Notes under the pieces: model-generated | Seen by the model: only the letters and a program-made list of their open reading frames with translations | Told to the model about the DNA's origin: nothing | The model's database searches: none | Assembly (NCBI GenBank): GCA_037127255.1 | Contig: JBANSL010000007.1 | Span: 65,689,538-65,753,537, forward strand | From: Persicaria tinctoria | Lineage: Eukaryota; Streptophyta; Magnoliopsida; Caryophyllales; Polygonaceae | DNA length: 64,000 nt | Direction: 5' to 3' | Part shown: positions 43,277-54,646 of the stretch, in pieces | Layout of the letters: each line of letters starts with the position of its first letter | How positions within the stretch are numbered: position 1 is the first letter of the stretch | Translations under genes and position numbers: made by a program

Positions 43277-45329
43277 GTATATTATGCGTCAAATGGGCTA
43301 TTCCATTTCTTTGAAGATATTGCCTCTTCAAGCCTATGTATACTGATTTAAATCTTCAAGTTTATAATATGTTTTCTTATTCCATAGCAAATACAAGACA
43401 ATGATGATATTGTTTTGCATTAAACAAGACATGCTCATGCAATTCTATCGTCTAATTGGCTAAAGACCCATATCGATGATGTAGTATAAGAATATAGTAG
43501 ATCTGAAATGAAAAAAAAAAACTTACAAAGACATATAAAATGTTGAGGATGCTTGAAAGCCAAAGTAGACAATGATGATATGGCATGGCAAATGATCCAC
43601 AACATTTAGAGACGAATTCACCTTGAGTAGGATCGATGCAAGTAAGTTGTCAACACATCACCCGAATGATCTGACACAACTCCTAATGAGAATTTGAAAA
43701 AGTGCTCGGAGTGTATTGAGAAAAGTTTGGAAATTAGCAGAGGAGAAGAAGAATATTTTTCGATGTATTCAAATACACGTGAAAAGGCTTCTTTTAATAT
43801 CAAACCCAAATCAAGCTGCCATAAATTGGCCCTTGATTTCAACAGTCGGTACACCATAAAATATTTTCAATAAAATAGATAAGGAAAAATAATTAAACTC
43901 AAAATATGTTTACCAAATTAAGATCGATTGAAAGAATGTGAGTTGATCAATAGTGATTGCCTAGGTGATGGAGTCTATTTTCTCAATTCTCAAAAAAAAA
44001 AATATGTCTTCTTATTGTTTGCATAAACCCGTAATTTTAATTGGCTCAAATATTTGCATTGTTTTACCAAGATAAATGTTCATTTGTGAGTCATAATAAA
44101 TAAAAATGAAGGAGCTAAACTCTTCAAAAAAAAAGTAAATTAACCAATAAGCTTTATAACCATGTGATCTCTTCACAAATTAAATCCAATAATTAGGTGA
44201 AATTAGATTTCATAGTGGATTTTATGTAGAATCATATATTGCTTTGAATAATTATATGCAAGTAAACTACCGCATAATATAAATACATAACCACAAGTGA
44301 AAGTCTGCTCATGATTGTTATTAATCAAATTTGCATCATAATATTCTCGCAACACTAAAGCAACCCCGCTTAATGTAGACTATCATATATTGTGCTAGCT
44401 TTATATCTCGCAAATCTATCAACTGCACATCAATGTCCTTTGTTAGGATTATATATCTATTAATTCAACTTACATGATAAAAAAAAAACGAATGAGAAAT
44501 TTTCAAAGTATTGTTTTTAACAGGTGTTTTTTGATCATTCTTTATCAATATTTTTCTTACAATCACATGCAACTTGCCCAATGTATTCTTAATAAAAATA
44601 CAGAAAACAAATGTGTAAAATATCCAAAATACATATTTTGGTATATGTTTAACACTGATATTTGTGTTGATGAGGAAAAAATTAGGCATTTTATACTTTT
44701 TTTTATAATTTTAATAAACTATCAAAACAATTATTCAATTTTGCCAACAATGTTTTCTTCAAAAGATGATAATATATGCCGAAATGAGCTTCTATTTCAC
44801 AAAGTTTTGTGCATATTAAATTAGTATCATTTAAATATTAAGGTATTAAAAATTACACGAGCATGTCCCGTAAATGAGACAACATATTCTCTATTAAAGT
44901 AAAAAAAATACATATTTATGTCAACTCACATCGAACCCTGTACATTCTTATTATGCAGGTGAACAAGTGAAAAGTGTGTGTACAAATATTTTCTAAGTTA
45001 TTCTAGAAATTGAGATTTGGTACAAATATTTGTATAAAGATTGATTCATCTTTAAAACCATTACTCTATATTATTAAAATAAAATTTAAGTACGTGAGAA
45101 TCACAATTGATAATATAATGTTTTTGAACTAATTGTATTGTTATGATTTATAACAATTTCATCAACTATTATTAATATTATATTTTGAATTAATCCGATG
45201 GTTATGTTTTTAAAAGAAATGATCAAAATTCATATTTATGTCAAAATATGAATAAAGTTGATTGGTTAAAATATCTTAGTTAAAGAAAATGATAACACAA
45301 GGAAAATAATTTTTTTTTCTTCAATAAAA
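43277..45329. other. AT-rich stretch without recognisable features
   Basis: Very AT-rich. The longest open frames (79-116 codons) have compositions expected by chance in such DNA. No repeat family was recognised. Confidence 0.45.
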
Positions 45330-47130
45330 ATATCTAGATTATGTGTATAGATGATAAATTTTCAAGATATCATAATTCAAAGTATTATACACCAATTCTG
45401 TTCTTCCCATAAACCAATGGTATTTAATGGATTAATTGATATAATGTGAATAGATGACAAATGGTCATGATCAGGTCATAGTTCAAAGTATTGTACAATA
45501 CATCATTTGCATCTAGTACATATATTAGCAAGTATTCAACACATTAATTGATATTATCTGAATAAATGATAAATTTTCAAGAGGTCATAATTCAAAGAAT
45601 TGCCAAATCATCCAATTCTTATCACTTAGTAAGGTATATATTTCATACGTGAATCGATATTATTTGAATATATTATAAATTTTCAAGAGACCATTATTCA
45701 AAATATTTCAATTTCCCAATATAAACATCCTATGAACTAGTGATAATAAATAAATTAACTGATATTATGTGAACAAATGATAAATTATCAAGAGGTCATA
45801 ATTTAAAATATTGCTCAATCATTTGAATCTTATAAACCAATAAGGTATTAAATGTATTAATTGATATTATTTGAATAGATGATAAATTGACAATATGTTA
45901 TAATTCAATGTACTACCAATATTCATCTGCATCTTATAAACTATTAATGTATTAATGCATGCACGATTTTATATTACGTGAACATGTGATGAATCATCAA
46001 GAGGTCATAATTCAAAATATTGCTCAATCATCTGCATCTTATAAACTAGTAAGGTATAAAATGTATTAATTGATATTATGTGAATAGATGATAAATTGAC
46101 AATATGTTATAATTCAAAGTATTACCAATATTCATCTGCATCTTGTAAACTATTAATGTATTTAATGCATGCATTATTTTATATTACGTGAACACGTGAT
46201 GAATCATCAAGTGGTCATAATTCAAAATATTGATCAATCATCTGCATCTTATAAACAACTAAGGTATAAAATGTATTAATTGATATTATGTGAAGAGATG
46301 ATAAATTGACAATATGTTATAATTCAAAGTATTACCAATATTCATCTGCATCTTATAAACTATTAGTGTGTTTATTGAATGCATTATTTTATATTACGAG
46401 AACACATGATGAATCATCAAGAGGTCATAATTCAAAATATTGTTCAATCATCTGCATCTTATAAACTACTAAGTTATAAAATGTATTAATTGATATTATA
46501 TGAATAGATGATAAATTGACAATATGTTATAATTCAAAGTATTACCAATATTCATCTGCATCTTATAAATTATTAATGTATTTAACGCATGCGTTATTTT
46601 ATATTACGTGAACACATGATGAGTCATCAAGAGGTCATAATTCAAAATATTGCTCAATCATCTGCATCTTATAAACTTATACTAAGGTATAAAAATGAAT
46701 TACTAAATATTATGTGAATAGATGATAAATTGAAAATATGTTATAATTCAAAGTATTACCAATATTAATCTGCATCTTATAAACTATTAATGTATTTAAT
46801 GCATGCATTATTTTATATTATGTGAACACATGATGAATCATCAAAAGGTCATAATTCAAAATATTGCTCAATCATCTATATCTTATAAACTACTAAGGTA
46901 TAAAATGTGTTAACTGATATTACATGAAGAGATGAGAAAGTATCAAAGGGCTAAAATTCAAATTGTTGTCCAGTATTCATCTACACCTAACCTAATAAAC
47001 TATAAACACCGAAGGCATTAATTGATATTGCGTGAACGAATCATGAATCATCAAGAGGTCGTGATACAACGTATTGCTCAATCACCAACATCTTATAAAC
47101 TAGTAAGCTATAGAATGTGTTAATTGTTAC
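45330..47130 (+). repeat. Satellite-like tandem array, ~105-bp monomer and ~210-bp dimer
   Basis: The words GATGATAAATT, GTCATAATTCAAA(A/G)TATTG, ATCATCTGCATCTTATAAAC and ATTAATTGATATTATGTGAA recur. In the first part (45330-45900) units are spaced about 105 bp. From about 45900 on, two monomer variants alternate, so the block starting AATCATCAAGAGGTCATAAT returns at about 45992, 46203, 46411, 46621, 46835 and 47047, a ~210-bp higher-order period. One variant includes TTAATGCATGCATTATTTTA. It holds no coding sequence. Confidence 0.88.
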
Positions 47131-47269
47131 AATGTATTATATTAATCGGAAATTTCGCGAGGTAACCTTGAGGTTTCGCCTAATTCGCGTGGTAAAAAAG
47201 AGTTTCAGATATTTCACCTGATAACCCTAGGGTTTCGAAACTTTTTGCGTCGCACCCAAAGCTTTTGTT
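47131..47269. other. Unassigned junction sequence
   Basis: After the satellite comes TTTCGCGAGGTAACCTTGAGG and CCCTAGGGTTTCGAAAC, which differs in style from both neighbours and may be the edge of another element. The exact LTR start of the following Gypsy element is not sharp. Confidence 0.3.
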
Positions 47270-48940
47270 TTGGTTGAGAAATGGGAGTTTCAACTTTAAT
47301 AGGTGATGTCCACTAAAGTGACCATGTCCTTATATACATTTTAGCTTCTTATTCTATATACTTTGCATGTTTTGGGTTGAGAATATGTTGAATTTGTATA
47401 GTGTATGCTTATTTGCAAGAAATAGAGGTCTACATAAGTTTTAGTTTAATATTACAGAATTTGGAGCCATTCCGAGACAAAACCAAAGGACGGGATTCTA
47501 CTCGACTTCGACCAGAAGCTCCTCGAAGTCGACTACAGCTAGGAGCGAAGACTGATCGAGGACGGAAGAATAAGACAACTCGAGCTCAACATATACTCGG
47601 CGTCGAGTAAACCCTACTCGAGGTCGACTAGAACTGAACCGCACCCGAGCTCGAGGAGAAGAACCGGATCGAGAAACTGTGAAGGGTACTCGAAGTCGAG
47701 CACACTCTACTCGAAGTCGACTACGCATCTTTGGGCCGTGAGCTTGTTGGGCCATTCCGAGCATATGTGGACTACTTGGGCACGAAACAAGGCTGGATTC
47801 ATCCAATTCTATCAAGTTCTATCTATGAAGAGAAGGATTTTATCCACTCGAAGATAATTAGATAGTTCTCATTTTAGATAAAAGTTCCCTTTTAATTAAG
47901 TTTTATCTTTAGATATTAGATAGATATTCCTTCCTTGATTAGCAAGGATTGGAAGCCTATAAATAAAGCCCATGGGGCAGATTTTTATTCATTCAATTCT
48001 AAAGAAGGAGAAGAGGTAGTAAGTACAGACAGAGAGAGAGTGGAGCCCGAGAGGAGTTAAGGAGCGAGAGCAAGTTGGCTTCGATCGGTTGTAAGCTTTG
48101 GTTGAGTTTAATGCAAGTTTATTTTCCATCAATGATGTATGCGATTGCGATGAAGAGCGAGTAGTCCACCCACTTCTAGGGTCGGGGCGAGCCCGACGTT
48201 AGCCATGCGTGTTTGAGGTAAAGATCCGACCTTTATCATGTTTTGAGCATCTACTACCCTTTATGTGTTTGTTACCTATTCAATAGAGATCCATGTTAAC
48301 AACTTGGATTATAAACATAAAAATAGGTAGATACAATTAGGGTATCTTTAAAGAGTTGCTTAATTGTTGGAAAAGGCGAAAGCTTGATCCTTCGATGCGA
48401 TTTTCATGATTATCATTATTTATCTTGCCTTATGCATGTTTGGTTATCGTTGTTGCAAACCCCGATCTTGGAAGTCTTTTTCATACATTGTTTAAAGTTC
48501 GAAATTTGCATTCGTTTAAGTTACTGTTTCTACTCGACTTCGACTAGACTCTAGTCGACGTCGACCACTGACCTTCAATCGAGCAAGATCGATGTTGCTT
48601 GTGTCTCTGCAATACTCGACAGACTACTCGAATACGACAAACCTACTCGACATCGAGTAAGGCCTGGTCGACGTCAACCACCACTAGTGTCTTCTGTTGC
48701 TCGAAATCGACTGTGCTTGACCTCTGTCGACTACCCTTGGTCGAGGTCGAGTACCCCTGTGGTCGATTCCTTCCCGCGAGATTTTCCGCTACCTGAGATC
48801 CGCTGACCAGCTTTCTCGAGGATCGATCCCGATCACTTCCTGTTGTTACATCGGGAGGAGGTCTTGTAATCATTTGCGTTGGCATAATCCGGTTTGATTT
48901 ATTTTATTATATTATATTTTGAACTCGATTTCCTCCTACA
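47270..48940 (+). mobile_element. 5' LTR of the plus-strand Gypsy element (TCGA-NN-TCGA family)
   Basis: It ends TTTCCTCCTACA just before the primer site at 48947. It shares GCGAGTAGTC.ACCCA.CTTCTAGGGTCGGGG.GAG.CCGACG with the minus-strand element's LTR. It is loaded with TACTCGAxxTCGAC-type words (47497-47730, 48530-48770), mostly with CG, CT or AG in the centre. The start is placed only approximately. No matching 3' LTR is recognised after 53040, so the element is probably truncated there. Confidence 0.7.
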
Positions 48941-48946
48941 ACAAAT

Positions 48947-48964
48947 TGGCGTCGTTGTCGGGGA
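48947..48964 (+). other. Primer-binding site, tRNA-Asp type
   Basis: TGGCGTCGTTGTCGGGGA starts 6 bp after the LTR end. It matches the TGGCGCCGTTGCCGGGGA-like site complementary to tRNA-Asp that is usual in Athila/Tat-type elements. Confidence 0.8.
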
Positions 48965-49029
48965 AGCAATCATTCGCGTCTTAGGTAGTTAGATCTCACA
49001 TTTTCCTTTAAGTTTTGATTTTGTAGTGT

Positions 49030-49275
49030 ATGCGCCGTTCTGGTCAACAACCCGAGTTTGATGCCTTAGACGACCCGGAACACCTTATACACGTCCACGC
49101 TAAATTGAAAAGAGCCATGGCGGCCGCAGAAACACAAGCTGAGTTGACTGAGAGGCTTAAGGCGGAATTAGAAGCCAAAAATACTGCTCTCACCGCTAAG
49201 AGAGCACGCACTGAGCAGGAAGCTGAGCGAAGGAGGCAAGCAAAGGCTGAGTTGCCCAATTCCCTACCACTGCAG
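49030..49275 (+). pseudogene. Gag N-terminal segment (coiled-coil)
   Basis: The frame begins MRRSGQQPEFDALDDPEHLI and continues as a charged helical stretch (about residues 25-78, heptad-like with Ala/Glu/Lys/Arg). It lies where the gag of Athila-type elements starts, 66 bp after the primer site. It loses phase around 49255-49275, where the continuation (PTTAEDYMHPTLVTP) is found in the next frame, so a one-base indel separates it from the gag core. Confidence 0.6.
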
Positions 49276-49283
49276 AGGATTAC

Positions 49284-49982
49284 ATGCATCCGACTCTTGT
49301 CACTCCTGAATCGACCAATCTAATCCCTGAAAATAATTTTGAAATTCGCACTGCTTTCCTGATTGAGATAAAAAATAATGCATTTTACGGAAGGTTTAAT
49401 GAATGTCCTCTTGAACATATTACCAATTTTTCTGATATGTGTCATACTCTTGCTGAAGGTACTACTCTGGAATATGTCAAGATGAAAGCTTTTCGATGGT
49501 CTCTTGCTGGTCCAGCATTGAAGTGGCTTGAAGGACGGACTCCACGATCCCTCACAACATGGACTAAGGTAAGGCAGGCATTTCTCAACAAATTATTTCC
49601 TCCTGCCAAGACAATGATCCTCCGCCAGAAGATTACAACTTTAAAAAAGAAGCCCGGGGAGCCGCTAGCAAAAGAAAGGGAACGATATAAGGATCTATTG
49701 CGATCCTGCCCCACACATGGGCAACCACCCTATGTCGTTCAAGAGATCTTCTACAACTCTCTTGATCTGGCCGCTAAGGATAGGATCAACCATTATACTC
49801 ATTATGAGTATCTGACGATGCCACCAGCGGACGCATGGGCTACCCTCGACAAGCTCACCAACTTCGACAATAACTATGGAGCTCCGACAAATTATGATGA
49901 GAATGCCTATGCAAGGCCAGCCCCATCCATGCCCCTTTATGAGCCTTCTAAGGAGATTGATCCAGATGTCAAGGAGAAGTAA
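49284..49982 (+). pseudogene. Gypsy gag core (Retrotrans_gag domain)
   Basis: A 232-codon frame with NNFEIRTAFLIEIKNNAFYG, FRWSLAGPALKWLE, SLTTWTKVRQAFLNKLFPPA and ERYKDLLRSCPTHG, in the same order as Athila-like gag. Gag proteins assemble the virus-like particle in the cytoplasm. A TAA ends it at 49980, but homology continues in frame (KFLSVNQPSIECGS, with a partial zinc-knuckle pattern) up to a 530-bp insertion at 50087. Its upstream frame is lost (see 49030-49275), so the gag is broken. Confidence 0.85.
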
Positions 49983-50081
49983 TACAGAGATCAAAATCGC
50001 AAGCTCCTCAAGCAAGTCAAGTTTCTTTCTGTCAACCAACCCAGCATCGAATGTGGCTCACAGCGGCACACCACTCCAGAG

Positions 50082-50086
50082 CAATG
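50082..50086 (+). other. Target duplication CAATG (left copy)
   Basis: CAATG stands at 50082-50086 and again at 50617-50621, bracketing the GATC-rich insert. The coding sequence reads on naturally if one copy is ignored. Confidence 0.75.
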
Positions 50087-50616
50087 TTATTAGGATCGGG
50101 ATTCTAGGATCGAATCACAGTAAGATATGTGGATCGGATCGTAAGATCCCATTAAAGGATCGTAATATCCTCGAAATATAATAAAATAATAAAATAAAAA
50201 TATATATAACAAAGTTGCTTAATTTAATGTTTTAGAATGAGGGAAAAAATATTAGTTACACAATATATTTTGATTTTAAGACATAAAAATCTACATTTAC
50301 GACCTTAGACATTGTCATATTGGTTAAAAGACATGAAAACAATTGTCTCTAAGCTATTTTTCACGTTCCGTACATGAATGTGTACATTTAAACACCCTAA
50401 AATCAACTAAGGAAACAAAACAAATGTTTAAAAAATACATATTGTTAATAAAAATAGGATCGTGTGGGATCGTAAGTTCCTATCGATCCATTAAGATTCT
50501 AAAGATCTCATTCTAGATCCTACACAAAAAAGATCCTATGCATAGATCCGGATCAGGCCCCTAGGTAGGATCGTAGGATCTTAAGATTCTAAAGATCCGG
50601 ATCGGGATTCTAATAA
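50087..50616. mobile_element. 530-bp GATC-rich MITE-like insert
   Basis: The left edge is TTATTAGGATCGGGATTCTA. The right edge, reverse complemented, is TTATTAGAATCCCGATCCGG, giving short terminal inverted repeats. The subterminal regions consist of reiterated GGATCGTA/AGGATC words and their complements on both sides, and the centre is AT-rich. It interrupts the gag frame, with a 5-bp duplication CAATG. No transposase. The superfamily is unclear. Confidence 0.75.
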
Positions 50617-50621
50617 CAATG

Positions 50622-51097
50622 CTCCAGAGTGCCCACATACAGAGCAAGTCAGGATGGCAGAAGCTCATGAAGAGGTAGCTTACGCAGGGGGTCCCAATCG
50701 TTATATGGGGGACCAAAGGTTTCAACAACCACAGTGGAACCAAGATGCCCTTAGGAACCCCCCGCCATACAGAGCTCCTGGTCATCCAAAAAGAGATCAG
50801 CGGAAGGATGATCTACAGATGATCCTCGATAAGATGCACAGAAATCAGGCACAACAGCAGCAGTCTATAAGCGCCATCAACGATCAGCTCCAGAACATCA
50901 ATACAAGATTTGGAGAGTTGGACATCTGGAAGAGGAATATTGAGACCCAGATGGGTCAATTCGCGGAACAAATTCCACGACTGACCGGGAAGCTCCCTGG
51001 GCATACAGAACCAAATCCCAAGGGGAAGACCGGACACGTCGCGACTGTAAGGCTCAGGAGTGGACACCAACTACGCAAGCCAGAGGTCGGAAAGTAG
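50622..51097 (+). pseudogene. Gypsy gag C-terminal part
   Basis: After the MITE the frame resumes with AEAHEEVAYAGG, NPPPYRAPGHPKRDQRKDD, then QSISAINDQLQNINTRFGEL and HVATVRLRSGHQLRKPE. Short blocks match the minus-strand relative at 27830-28220 (AHEDVRYAGG, RLGEIDIW, NLRSGRQ). A TAG at 51095 ends it. Beyond it the frame is a linker of acidic VDVDQ/VEVEK codons created by TCGACGTCGA words. Confidence 0.78.
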
Positions 51098-51250
51098 CAA
51101 GACGAAGCTGAGAAGTTACTTGACATCGAGCAGAGTGTAGTCGACGTCGACCAGTCTACTCGACGTCGAGTAGAAGTGCCCGTAGTCGACCAGACACATA
51201 ACATCTAGGGAACTTCTGCACGACAACAGAACTCGAAGTCAACTACTCAT

Positions 51251-51907
51251 GTGGTCGAAGTCGAGAAGGACTTGGTCGAAGTCGAGGAACACCCACTCAA
51301 AGTTGAGGACTCTGCAACACCTCCGACATCTGTTCCGGCTTCGAAACAGAAGAAGACGCTGCCATTCCCTTCCAAGGCGCTGAAAGATCCCATTGCATGT
51401 AGGTTTAAACGCTTTGTTAAGATGTTTCAAGAACGGAATGTTTCAATTCCTTTTACAGAAGCTCTTCAAAAGATGCCTGCATATGTCAAGTTCATCAAAG
51501 AAATCCTTAGGAACAAGCGATCTATCTCAAATATCGCCGGCGAATGCAAAAGGATGGACTTCCCTAAGAAGAGACCTGACCCTGGTAAGTTCTTTATTAC
51601 TCTAGGATTTGGACAATATAAATATGAGTCCTTGTGTGATTTAGGAGCAAACGTGAATATCATGCCCTTATCAATTTGGCAAAAGGTGAAGATAGGGTCC
51701 ATAGAGCCTGTGGCTGCCAAGCTATACATGACAAACAATACAGTGGTCATCCCTACATGTATAGTCGAGAATGTCCCTGTCCAAGTTGGTAAGTTCTATA
51801 TCCCCGCTGATTTCCTTATTATAGATTGTGCTGAAGATCCTACTAGCCATATTATTCTTGGTAGACCATTCCTAGCTACTACAGATGCTAAAATCAGCGT
51901 AAAGTAG
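51251..51907 (+). pseudogene. Gypsy retropepsin (aspartic protease) region
   Basis: A 218-codon frame. Residues 1-25 are an acidic word-derived linker. From residue 45, DPIACRFKRFVKMFQERNVS, IPFTEALQKMPAYVKFIKEI and KRSISNIAGECKRMD precede the protease: CDLGANVNIMPLSIW with the catalytic Asp and HIILGRPFLATTDAKI at the end. It is the same domain arrangement as at 26938-27492. A TAG at 51905 stops the frame. The next codons (LLTFTIGDEILDFSFG) continue the same protein. Confidence 0.88.
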
Positions 51908-52488
51908 CGATTGCTCACCTTCACAATAGGTGACGAGATCTTAGATTTCTCTTTTGGCCATGCGAAAGAGGAAGTTTCATGGCTAGAGGTGAAGAGCGTC
52001 AACAACCACGGGGCAAGCAAACAACAACTGAGGAAGGCGCCAAACAGCTACTCGACATCGACCAACACTACTCGACGTCGACCAACCAACTCGACTTCGA
52101 CCAAGCCTACTCAAAGTCGACTTCCTCTGCTGAACACCTGACTTGCCAAGAGCTTAAGTATGGGGTCCATGTACTCGACGTCGACCAGACCTACTCGACG
52201 TCGACCAACTCTAAGCCCGAAGATTTCTGTTTTGGCCACGAAAAGGTAAGTCCAAGTATGATTTTAACCCCTCCTCTGTCCATTAATAAATTTAATAAAT
52301 ATTTAAGGGGAGGTAAGGCCCCGTGGCGAGCTAATCTGCGAATGATGAGAGCTGGAAAGAAGAAGAAGGAAGGAAAGGGATACTACGCAAGCGACCACCT
52401 ATCAGCTGAGCTTGCATACTACAATCAAGACCTAGATGATCTAGAAGAAGGGCTTAGCACAAGGGGGGCCCACATTGACGGTCCTTGA
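51908..52488 (+). pseudogene. Post-protease polyprotein remnant with TCGA-word codons
   Basis: It reads on from the protease, then becomes a frame full of STST, LDIDQ and LDFDQ codons from TCGACGTCGA words (52050-52215). After that come RGGKAPWRANLRMMRAGKKK and HLSAELAYYNQDLDDLEEGL. No reverse transcriptase, RNase H or integrase motif follows, so the element has no pol core. I do not recognise the last segment. Confidence 0.55.
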
Positions 52489-53050
52489 GCACAAGCGGAA
52501 AAGTCGGCCTAGCGACTCTAAAATCTCGAGCATTTACATAAAACTTTTGAATTTTGGGACTTTGAAACTTTTGGTTTTGGTTTTGTTTGTTTTTTGGTTT
52601 TGAATACTTCATGTGGAAGGTCTTGTCTTTGTGAAATCTAACATTTTTTAGGTCGATAAAGCATAAAGGATCGCAAAGAGTGGAAAAAGAAGTCCCTGAC
52701 AGCACAGTCGAAATCAACTAGGCCAGTCGAGATCGACCAAGAGGAGCAACACAAATGTACTCGACGTCGACCTAGCTACTCGACGTCGACCAAGCCAGGA
52801 GCTTACTCGACTTCATCTTTCACTCGACACAGCAGATCTGTACTCGACGTCGACCACGCCTACTCGACGTCGACCACGCCTACTCGACGTCGACTACCTC
52901 AATTACTCGACGACCTTGTTTTGACTCTACAACGCGTTATTCGGTGAGATCATTCATTTACCTCTATTTTATATTGATTTTATACAGTGGGGACACTGTA
53001 TATTTTAATTATGGGGTGGGGGACGAGCTTAACATTATTTATTTATATTT
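52489..53050 (+). other. 3' non-coding region of the plus-strand Gypsy element
   Basis: It has a dense cluster of TACTCGACGTCGACC words (52700-52920) and then GTGGGGACACTGTATATTTT followed by ATGGGGTGGGGGA at about 53010-53030. The latter motif is also found near 25310-25350 (minus) in the sister element. The 3' LTR expected downstream is not recognised. Confidence 0.6.
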
Positions 53051-53259
53051 TATTCTTGTTTTTGGTTTTACATGATGAATTTTGTGCTTAATTTTTGTGC
53101 TTATTTATATTTTATTCATGTGTGTGTTGAAGACACAACGGAGGGCTACATAATATACCTCATAATCTTTATAATCATGTCTAATGCGGTAGAAAATTTA
53201 AAACACATAAACATGTTGATGACAAAATATAAAAAAATGCGATAAATGGGCCCACAAAG
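53051..53259 (+). mobile_element. Left part of a chromovirus-like LTR split by the Copia element
   Basis: The last bases before the Copia insertion (GGGCCCACAAAG) and the first after it (CAAAGAATGTCAAGTGGCATAT) join into the sequence found in the inverted copy near 35910 (reverse complement TCCCAAAGAATGACAAGTGG). The left boundary with the Gypsy element is not sharp. Confidence 0.55.
53255..53259 (+). other. Target site duplication CAAAG (left copy)
   Basis: CAAAG directly precedes TGAAGAGTCT and follows the other LTR end at 62699-62703. It is a perfect 5-bp duplication. Confidence 0.96.
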
Positions 53260-54334
53260 TGAAGAGTCTATAAAGTGATGAATAATACTCTAGAAGGGGG
53301 GGATGAATAGAGTATGGACGATTTTTGCAACAATAGAAATTTAGTGCAACTTGTCAAGACCTTGATATAGGCTATAAGGACTTGACAAAGTAAAATCGAT
53401 TAAGATAATGTAAATGCGGAATATAAAAGATGAACACACGAATTGTTAACGAGGTTCGGCCCCAACTGGCCTACGTCCCCGCCTAGGGTTATCCAACCTG
53501 TAGGATTCAAACACTTCTTATTTCACTTCTCTTGAGCCTAGAACTTCCTAGAGAAACTTCTCTTTCTCTATACAAAACCTCACCGCTTCTATTCTAGCTC
53601 TCAACATTACAAGTGAAATAAAAGCTCACACCACACACCAAGTGTGCTTTGATCGAGTGTGAAAACTCTAAGTGTAAAATGAATGACTTGTACAATAAGT
53701 GCTAGTGTTTCTCTCAACTCTTAAACAATGATCAACAACTAAGCTTTTTGAGAATGTAGGAGAAACTTGACGAATGCTTTAAGATGCTTGTGATTGCTTG
53801 AGTGCTTGCTTAGTTAGCTTCCATCTTTCTTAGCCTTCGTCTTTTTATAGTAGGAACACTTGTAAAGTTTCTTGGAGGGAGAACCGTTTGAATTTCAAAT
53901 TCTTTCCAAGACATTTGAATTCCTTCCAAAACAGATCCTTTGTGTGCCTTCCAAGATGTTCCTTCGCCTTTCTTCATGATCAAGTATGATCAACTATGGA
54001 TCGATTCTTTCCTTGTATAAAAGGTGAAATCCTGAAAGGGCTTCCATAATGTTTCTAGTACATAAAGTGGGTTAGATGAGAAACTCATGTATAAATCGAT
54101 AAAGCCCAAATCACATCTCATAGCCCAATATAAAGCCCATTATAATTTAGGCCCAAAAAGGTTGGCCTCGAATTCTTTCCTGTAAGAGAACAAGTCAAAA
54201 TAGAGAAATGCATAAGTGATCAAACATTTTAGTCTGGGTTTCAAGACCTTGAAACCCGGCCTTTTGTCTTTCATCATCCTTTAGATCACCTGCACGTTAG
54301 TTCTCAAGATCTTACAATCAAGGTGGAGTCTTCA
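53260..54334 (-). repeat. 3' LTR of the Copia element
   Basis: 1,075 bp. In plus sense it begins TGAAGAGTCTATAAAG and ends GGTGGAGTCTTCA, the inner edge joining the purine tract at 54336-54346. It differs from the 5' LTR by a 3-bp G-run indel near 53300 and scattered substitutions. Confidence 0.95.
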
Positions 54335-54335
54335 A

Positions 54336-54346
54336 TCTCCCCCTTG
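54336..54346 (-). other. Polypurine tract of the Copia element
   Basis: Minus-strand AAGGGGGAGA directly before the 3' LTR, the primer for plus-strand DNA synthesis. Confidence 0.9.
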
Positions 54347-54646
54347 ATAGAAGACAAAACCTGTTTCAATATTCATAACATATTTCCAGTAATCATAAGA
54401 GGAAATAAGCATATTATAATATAGGCATAAAATGTTTGGATCATCTAAGTTTTAAAACCGACAAGCACTTAACCAACTAGTGCCAAAACGCAGGGCAACC
54501 AAAACATTCTCCCCCTTTTTGTCTTCCAACAAAAGGGCAGAGAGGTGAAAATGTCTGAAAACACCAACCAAAACACAACCATGAGTTTTTAAAAGACGAA
54601 CAACAAAAGATGAGTTTTTAGAAAGTAGAGGAACGACAGTGGGAGA

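Noticed and set aside
45330..47130. CRISPR-like array
   Set aside because: Units are ~105/210 bp and continuous without unique spacers, in plant nuclear DNA; it is a satellite.
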